Part shown: in pieces, positions 29,021-33,113 of the stretch
How the letters are laid out: each line of letters starts with the position of its first letter
Position numbering within the stretch: the stretch's first letter is position 1
NCBI RefSeq assembly: GCF_021991635.1
Contig: NZ_JAFFJA010000076.1
Span: 1 to 33,113, forward strand
Length of the DNA: 33,113 nt
Reading direction: 5' to 3'
From: Tepidanaerobacter sp. GT38
Lineage (GTDB): Bacteria; Bacillota; Thermosediminibacteria; Thermosediminibacterales; Tepidanaerobacteraceae
Notes under the pieces: model-generated
The model's database searches: none
The model's input: only the letters and a program-made list of their open reading frames with translations
Told to the model about the DNA's origin: nothing
Made by a program: the position numbers and the translations under genes

Positions 29021-29602
29021 TTATTTTGACAATTTTTTCAGCGCAGATTTTATTATTTCTTCTACAGAATCGTTAGCATTTATTGACGCATTATCTAAAG
29101 CCAACTGTATTTCTATAGAATTGAAACCTAAAGAAGCGAGCACTTCTTTGGCTTCAAATATGGCATTATAGCTTAATTCGTCAGACCTTACAGGTAAGTC
29201 TTTAATTCGGTCTTTTAATTCTAAAATAATTTTTTGGGCTGTCTTTTTGCCGATACCCGGCACCTTAACAAGAGCATTTACATCCTCTGTTAAAATACTT
29301 GTTTTCAATTGCGCTACATCCATTAAAGAAAGAATTGAAATTGCTGCTTTTGATCCAATACCGGGTACTCTATTTAATAACATATAAGCTTGTCTTTCAA
29401 CCACATCATGAAAACCAAAAAGTTCTATGGCATCGTCCTTTAATACTATGTGTGTATAAAGCCGTACATTTTGATTATTCTTGTCTTTAATTTTATTAAA
29501 AGTAAACAGTGAAATATTTAGTTTTACTCCAAAACCTCCTACATCAATTATAGCAAAATTGGGTTCTTGCTTAACAAGTTTACCTTCTATATAATCCAAC
29601 AT
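29021..29602 (-). CDS. ruvA: Holliday junction branch migration protein RuvA
   Basis: The DNA-binding tetramer of the RuvAB complex. 193 residues: an N-terminal OB fold (MLDYIEGKL to VLKDDAIELFGF), two helix-hairpin-helix motifs (LLNRVPGIGSKAA and LVKVPGIGKKTAQKII) and the C-terminal domain III that binds RuvB (about 145-193). The open frame extends 11 codons further, but the ATG at 29602 has GAGG at good distance and gives the standard N-terminus; it starts 10 nt after the ruvC stop. Confidence 0.97.
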   Translation of the reverse strand: MLDYIEGKLVKQEPNFAIIDVGGFGVKLNISLFTFNKIKDKNNQNVRLYTHIVLKDDAIELFGFHDVVERQAYMLLNRVPGIGSKAAISILSLMDVAQLKTSILTEDVNALVKVPGIGKKTAQKIILELKDRIKDLPVRSDELSYNAIFEAKEVLASLGFNSIEIQLALDNASINANDSVEEIIKSALKKLSK

Positions 29603-29612
29603 AATGAAAACC

Positions 29613-30104
29613 TCAACTGTCCAAAATTTTTCCAAGTTTATATGAGTTCATATGGCACACAGCTACAGCTAAAGCATCTGCGGCATCATCTGGCTTTGGC
29701 AATTCATCTAAATGAAAGTAAACTTTAATCATCTGTTGCACTTGATGTTTATCGGCGCGGCCATAACCAACGATGGCCTGCTTAACTTGAAGCGGAGTAT
29801 ATTCAAATACCTCAATATTAGATAAAGCTGCAGCTAAAAGTGCAGCACCGCGAGCTTGACCTACAGTGATAATTGTTTTTGCGTTTTTGTTAAAAAATAA
29901 CTCTTCAATAGCCACAGAATCAGGTTTATATTTTTCTAATAGCTTCATATAACCTTCATGTATTTGCCTTAACCTTTGAGGTATTTCAAGGGTTGCAGGA
30001 GTCCTTATAACTCCGTATTCAACAATTCGGCAATCGTTACATTCTCCAGAAATAATGCCATAGCCGCTAATGGCTATACCTGGGTCAATACCCATAATTA
30101 ACAT
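29613..30104 (-). CDS. ruvC: Crossover junction endodeoxyribonuclease RuvC
   Basis: The Holliday junction resolvase. 163 residues with the four catalytic acids in place: D7 (MGIDPG), E67 (AIEELFF), and D140 and D143 ([12 protein letters not shown]). [21 protein letters not shown] is the family signature. Two in-frame ATGs lie nine bases apart; the first is better spaced to AAGGGTGA. That ribosome site is inside the 3' arm of a perfect 15-bp hairpin directly upstream. First gene of the ruvC-ruvA-ruvB-spoIID-queA operon. Confidence 0.97.
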   Translation of the reverse strand: MLIMGIDPGIAISGYGIISGECNDCRIVEYGVIRTPATLEIPQRLRQIHEGYMKLLEKYKPDSVAIEELFFNKNAKTIITVGQARGAALLAAALSNIEVFEYTPLQVKQAIVGYGRADKHQVQQMIKVYFHLDELPKPDDAADALAVAVCHMNSYKLGKILDS

Positions 30105-30145
30105 AAAATCACCCTTAGAGTTATTCTACATCTAAGGGTGATTTT
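30105..30145 (-). terminator. Perfect 15-bp inverted repeat between bofC and ruvC
   Basis: Arms at 30105-30119 and 30131-30145 are exactly complementary with an 11-base loop. Read on the minus strand it follows the bofC stop and ends in GATTTTA, so it can act as a bofC terminator, though the T run is only four. Its 3' arm contains AAGGGTGA, the ribosome site of ruvC, so read-through RNA would hide that site. Confidence 0.7.
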
Positions 30146-30164
30146 CCTTCTTCATGAAAAATGG

Positions 30165-30722
30165 CTATTTAGTCAAACCCTCCCTAATTTTTAAAAATTC
30201 CTGTTCGTCTTTTATTATAAGACCTTTTTCTAAAATCAACCTGTCGTCTTCCCTTAAAGTATCTGCTAAAATATCCGTCTGTTCAATTAAAATTGACTTT
30301 ATGCCTGGAATGCCTTGAAAAAGCGTTACATAACCGTCCTGAATACCTATAAAATAATGATTAGGACAGATATCATTTATTTGCCTAGTTAAACTGACTT
30401 CTTCAGGTGTAAAGTTGGTTATTTCCCAATCATTTTCTAACTGTTCTAGTTGGCTCTTTGTGCATCCTATCAATTTTTCGTCAATAATTTTCTCCTCTAT
30501 TATCTCATCATTACATTTTATATAATATGTGGTGTATATTAACCTTGCACCAGCCTTAAGTCTAATTTCAGGAATTTGAATCACTTCATGTTCTGCATTT
30601 TTTACATCATTATTCTCTTTGGGTTCAGTTATTGATAAAAATGTTTTTAAGTATCCATAGCTAAAACCTATGACAATAATAACCGCTAAAATTACCGTGT
30701 ACTTTAAAAAATTTTTAGGCAT
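30165..30722 (-). CDS. BofC C-terminal domain-containing protein
   Basis: A 185-residue membrane-anchored, probably exported protein. One N-terminal helix (YTVILAVIIVIGFSYGYL) is followed by a beta strand domain with TYYIKCNDEIIEEK and the BofC-type C-terminal segment with YFIGIQDGYVTLFQG. In B. subtilis BofC is made in the forespore and restrains SpoIVB, the protease that triggers pro-sigma-K processing. Placement between yebC and ruvC is common in Clostridia. A sequence matching the sigma-G consensus lies 31 bp upstream of the start, consistent with forespore expression. Confidence 0.82.
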   Translation of the reverse strand: MPKNFLKYTVILAVIIVIGFSYGYLKTFLSITEPKENNDVKNAEHEVIQIPEIRLKAGARLIYTTYYIKCNDEIIEEKIIDEKLIGCTKSQLEQLENDWEITNFTPEEVSLTRQINDICPNHYFIGIQDGYVTLFQGIPGIKSILIEQTDILADTLREDDRLILEKGLIIKDEQEFLKIREGLTK

Positions 30723-30752
30723 ACTTATTCCTCCTTCAATTCTTCGGAAAAA

Positions 30753-30782
30753 TAGTATGCCCAGTTATAACAAAATTATACA
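30753..30782 (-). promoter_or_regulatory. Candidate forespore (sigma-G, possibly sigma-F) promoter of bofC
   Basis: TGTATA (30777-30782) and CATACTA (30753-30759), 17-bp spacer, minus strand, fit the sigma-G consensus TGHATR-17/18-CATHHTA completely. The same bases give GGGCATACTA, which also matches the sigma-F -10. bofC of B. subtilis is under sigma-G. Confidence 0.65.
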
Positions 30783-30807
30783 AATTTTCCTTTTTTACTG
30801 TCAAATT

Positions 30808-31533
30808 CTACGCCGGTTCGTAGTTTGAATATACATTTTGTACATCGTCATGTTCTTCAAGAGCTTCTAAGAGTTTCTCTAACTTTTCACTTTCAGGTTC
30901 GCCAACGGAAATAGTTGACTTTGGTACAAATGATATCTCTGCAGAAAAAATATCAATATTGTTTTCACTTAAAGAGTTTTTCACTGCTTCAAAATTATCT
31001 ACACTTGTAGTAATTTCAATAGAGTCGTCTGTTTCCTCAACATCATCAGCACCAGAATCTATAGCCAACATCATTATACTATCAACATCTGTATCATCTT
31101 TTTTCTCAATTAAAATTACGCCTTTCTTTTCAAACATCCATGCAACGCAGCCTGATTCACCTAGATTGCCACCGTGTTTGTCAAATATGTGTCTCATTTC
31201 ACCCGCAGTTCGATTTCTGTTGTCGGTTGTAGCATCAACCAAGATAGCAACACCGCCAGGGCCGTAACCTTCATACATGATTTCTTCATAATCTCCTCCG
31301 CCCAGTTCGCCGCTTCCTCTTTTAATAGCTCTTACAATATTCTCATTAGGCATGTTTGCCTGTTTGGCTTTTTCAATTATATCCTTTAACCGATAATTGG
31401 AATTTGGATCGGGACCACCTTGGCGTACGGCTACGATAATAAGCTTACTGAATCTGGTATAAATCTTACCCTTTTGAGCATCCATTTTTGCTTTTTTATG
31501 TTTTATATTTGCCCATTTTGAATGTCCAGCCAT
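30808..31533 (-). CDS. YebC/PmpR family protein
   Basis: A 241-residue YebC-family protein with the invariant N-terminus AGHSKWANIKHKKAKMDAQKGK, then IEKAKQANMPNENIVRAIKRG, YEGYGPGGVAILVDATTDNRNRT and GGNLGESGCVAWMFEKKG. Annotated as a transcription regulator; recent work on relatives supports a role in translating stretches of proline. Length is standard and a GGGGG site precedes the ATG. It lies upstream of bofC and ruvC, the order found in many bacteria (yebC-ruvC). Confidence 0.96.
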   Translation of the reverse strand: MAGHSKWANIKHKKAKMDAQKGKIYTRFSKLIIVAVRQGGPDPNSNYRLKDIIEKAKQANMPNENIVRAIKRGSGELGGGDYEEIMYEGYGPGGVAILVDATTDNRNRTAGEMRHIFDKHGGNLGESGCVAWMFEKKGVILIEKKDDTDVDSIMMLAIDSGADDVEETDDSIEITTSVDNFEAVKNSLSENNIDIFSAEISFVPKSTISVGEPESEKLEKLLEALEEHDDVQNVYSNYEPA

Positions 31534-31602
31534 ATTAAATTCCCCCTTTATCTATTTTGAAGAATTAGCAAATTTGGAACTATAATTCAATAAATTTCTC
31601 GA

Positions 31603-32319
31603 CTAAAAGTCTGGAATCAAAGGCAGTCGTCGCTTATGTTCACTATTTTTATGCAGTGCTTTGATTTTAGCCTCTATTTCAGGAGCAGTTGCATGTCCTG
31701 TCAAAATGTATTGGTCAAGTTCATCATAGGTTATTCCCATTTCCTGCTCATCTGTTTGGCCTTTCCAAAGCCCTGCTGCAGGCGGTTTGTCTATAATTTC
31801 TTGCGGAATGCCTAAATAGGATGCAAGCTGTTTTACTTGACTTTTTACGAGATTGCCGATAGGCCATAAATCTGCTCCGCCGTCACCATATTTTGTAAAA
31901 TACCCTACAGTAAGCTCACTTTTATTTTCTGAACCTACCACAAGATAATTTTTTATGCTTGCATAGTAATACAGTGTCATCATTCTAAGGCGAGGCTTTA
32001 TATTGGCTTTTGCCATTTTTTTATCAGTCTGCTCCACAGCATTTAAAAACTCATCATATACACTGTTAAGTACTACAGTATGATATTTTATACCAAATTT
32101 ATCAGCTACTAAACGAGCATCTTTTTCGTCATTTTCATCACTGTAACAAGGCATGATAAGGCCAAGAGCATTTTCTTCAAATGCCTTTTTGCATAAAACA
32201 CTGACCACAGCAGAATCGATTCCTCCGCTCATGCCAAAAACTGCACCGGCTGCTCCAGCTTGCTTGGCGTATTCTTGTAGCCACGTAACCAATGCACTGC
32301 ACAATTTATCCATGTTCAA
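31603..32319 (-). CDS. nadE: NAD(+) synthase, ammonia-dependent short form
   Basis: Converts nicotinate adenine dinucleotide to NAD+ with ATP and ammonia. 238 residues without a glutaminase domain, so it takes free ammonia. The PP-loop SGGIDS is at 31-36, GLIMPCYSD and VVGSENKSELTVGYFTKYGDG are the substrate-binding blocks, and PAAGLWKGQTDEQEMGITYD is the family C-terminal motif. The start is TTG seven bases after AAGGGGTG; an ATG two codons on is possible. It lies 27 nt after the YigZ gene. Confidence 0.95.
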   Translation of the reverse strand: MNMDKLCSALVTWLQEYAKQAGAAGAVFGMSGGIDSAVVSVLCKKAFEENALGLIMPCYSDENDEKDARLVADKFGIKYHTVVLNSVYDEFLNAVEQTDKKMAKANIKPRLRMMTLYYYASIKNYLVVGSENKSELTVGYFTKYGDGGADLWPIGNLVKSQVKQLASYLGIPQEIIDKPPAAGLWKGQTDEQEMGITYDELDQYILTGHATAPEIEAKIKALHKNSEHKRRLPLIPDF

Positions 32320-32346
32320 GACAAAGCACCCCTTGAAGTTTGTTCT

Positions 32347-32979
32347 TTAAATTTCCTTTGTAATATATTCATTGTTGACAAATTTAATATGGGCACTGCC
32401 CGAAGTTTTATCCATGATAATCTTCTCAAGATTAATGTTGTAATTGATAGGAACAAATACTTCTATTTTTACATTTTCAGCGTAATTAATATCTTTGATA
32501 ATAATATTCCTTTGATTTAATTCCCATTGCAACTTTCCCAACATATTGTAATCTGTGGTTATTTGAAATACATCACACTTAATTTTCTTAATGATATTGG
32601 AATTTTTTAGACCAAGTGAAGCACTTTCACTATAAGCTCTAATTAACCCATTAGCCCCTAAAAGGATACCTCCAAAATAACGGGTAACAACTATTAATAC
32701 ATTCTTTACCTCTTTTGATTTAATAACCTCTAACACCGGTTTACCAGCTGTACCTGAAGGTTCCCCATCATCACTAAATTTTTGTATTTCACTGTTTAGG
32801 CCTATTGAATAAGCATAGACATTATGAGTTGCATCCCAGTATTTTTTACGAAGCTTCTCAATATAGGCTTCCGCTTCTTTGATGTCGCTGACAGGTATGA
32901 CATTTGAAATGAATTTAGATTTTTTCACTACATAGAAGCTCTCGGAAGGTTTGGCTACAGTTAAAAATTCATTACACAT
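32347..32979 (-). CDS. YigZ family protein (IMPACT domain)
   Basis: A 210-residue YigZ/IMPACT-family protein. The N-terminal UPF0029 domain has KSKFISNVIPV, KYWDATHNVYAYSIG, FSDDGEPSGTAGKPVLEVI and VVTRYFGGILLGANGLIRAY. A C-terminal DUF1949 ferredoxin-like domain follows (about 135-210). The family is linked to ribosome or translation control, but its role in bacteria is not settled. The open frame has nine more codons upstream; the ATG at 32979 is correctly spaced from GAGG. Confidence 0.93.
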   Translation of the reverse strand: MCNEFLTVAKPSESFYVVKKSKFISNVIPVSDIKEAEAYIEKLRKKYWDATHNVYAYSIGLNSEIQKFSDDGEPSGTAGKPVLEVIKSKEVKNVLIVVTRYFGGILLGANGLIRAYSESASLGLKNSNIIKKIKCDVFQITTDYNMLGKLQWELNQRNIIIKDINYAENVKIEVFVPINYNINLEKIIMDKTSGSAHIKFVNNEYITKEI

Positions 32980-33059
32980 TACATATACCTCTTTCAACAA
33001 AGGCAAAAACTATACCAATTTTAATTATAACATAAAAGATATCTTTGGACTACACTACA

Positions 33060-33090
33060 CAAAAAAAGGGCTTTTTCAGCCCTTTTTCCA
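33060..33090 (-). terminator. Bidirectional intrinsic terminator at the window edge
   Basis: AGGGCT (33067-33072) and AGCCCT (33078-33083) form a short hairpin with A and T runs on both sides. On the minus strand it would end a transcript that enters from beyond the right edge, before yigZ. Confidence 0.82.
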
Positions 33091-33113
33091 TATTATTGTC
33101 ATTCGAATACCAC

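Noticed and set aside
30753-30782. Reading the bofC upstream site as a vegetative promoter (TTGTAT and a TATAAC-like -10)
   Set aside because: The vegetative match is poor, whereas TGTATA-17-CATACTA fits the forespore consensus at all positions.

Overview
The window looks like the chromosome of an anaerobic, endospore-forming, low-GC Firmicute of the Clostridia, most like Thermoanaerobacterales such as Tepidanaerobacter (inference, no search run). The grounds are AT-rich DNA with near-consensus sigma-A promoters, T-box leaders, the sporulation genes spoIID and bofC, a six-cysteine SCIFF peptide gene, and a bifunctional Rel protein. Almost every gene lies on the minus strand; only the HtrA protease gene is on the plus strand. 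I saw no IS element, phage gene, CRISPR array or tRNA/rRNA gene.

Right to left, in the direction of transcription: yigZ-nadE, then yebC, then bofC behind a candidate forespore-sigma promoter. A perfect 15-bp inverted repeat separates bofC from the DNA repair/tRNA modification operon ruvC-ruvA-ruvB-spoIID-queA-(PsiE/CorC-like membrane protein)-tgt-yajC. Next come a TIGR04086 membrane protein and scfA, a 48-residue six-cysteine peptide gene. From about 22.2 to 18.9 kb there is a less ordinary cassette: a small coiled-coil protein, an AAA+ ATPase of the Mg-chelatase I type, and a VWA-domain protein with a complete MIDAS motif. It sits where related Clostridia usually carry scfB-secD-secF.

A sigma-A promoter at 18.8 kb drives the recJ-apt-rel-dtd-glyoxalase II-like operon (18.7-12.4 kb), which covers DNA end processing, purine salvage, stringent response and D-aminoacyl-tRNA editing. 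A 62-residue hypothetical protein and htrA on the opposite strand follow. aspS is preceded by a T-box leader and its own promoter. Directly downstream of aspS lies a 6S RNA gene with its own promoter, then tcdA, the same neighbourhood as Bacillus subtilis bsrA (aspS-bsrA-yrvM).

A CsoR-type repressor with its own promoter and an operator-like palindrome is followed by an RseC-family membrane protein. The left third carries the conserved alaS-ireB-ruvX-DUF1292 cluster, interrupted by an aldo/keto reductase with a ferredoxin tail. It ends with serA, controlled by a serine-type T-box (UCC specifier) and a TTGACA-17-TATAAT promoter.

The best candidates for something undescribed are the coiled-coil/AAA+/VWA cassette next to an scfA without its maturase, the PsiE-CorC-like fusion in the queuosine operon, and the forespore promoter plus ribosome-site-sequestering hairpin around bofC/ruvC.
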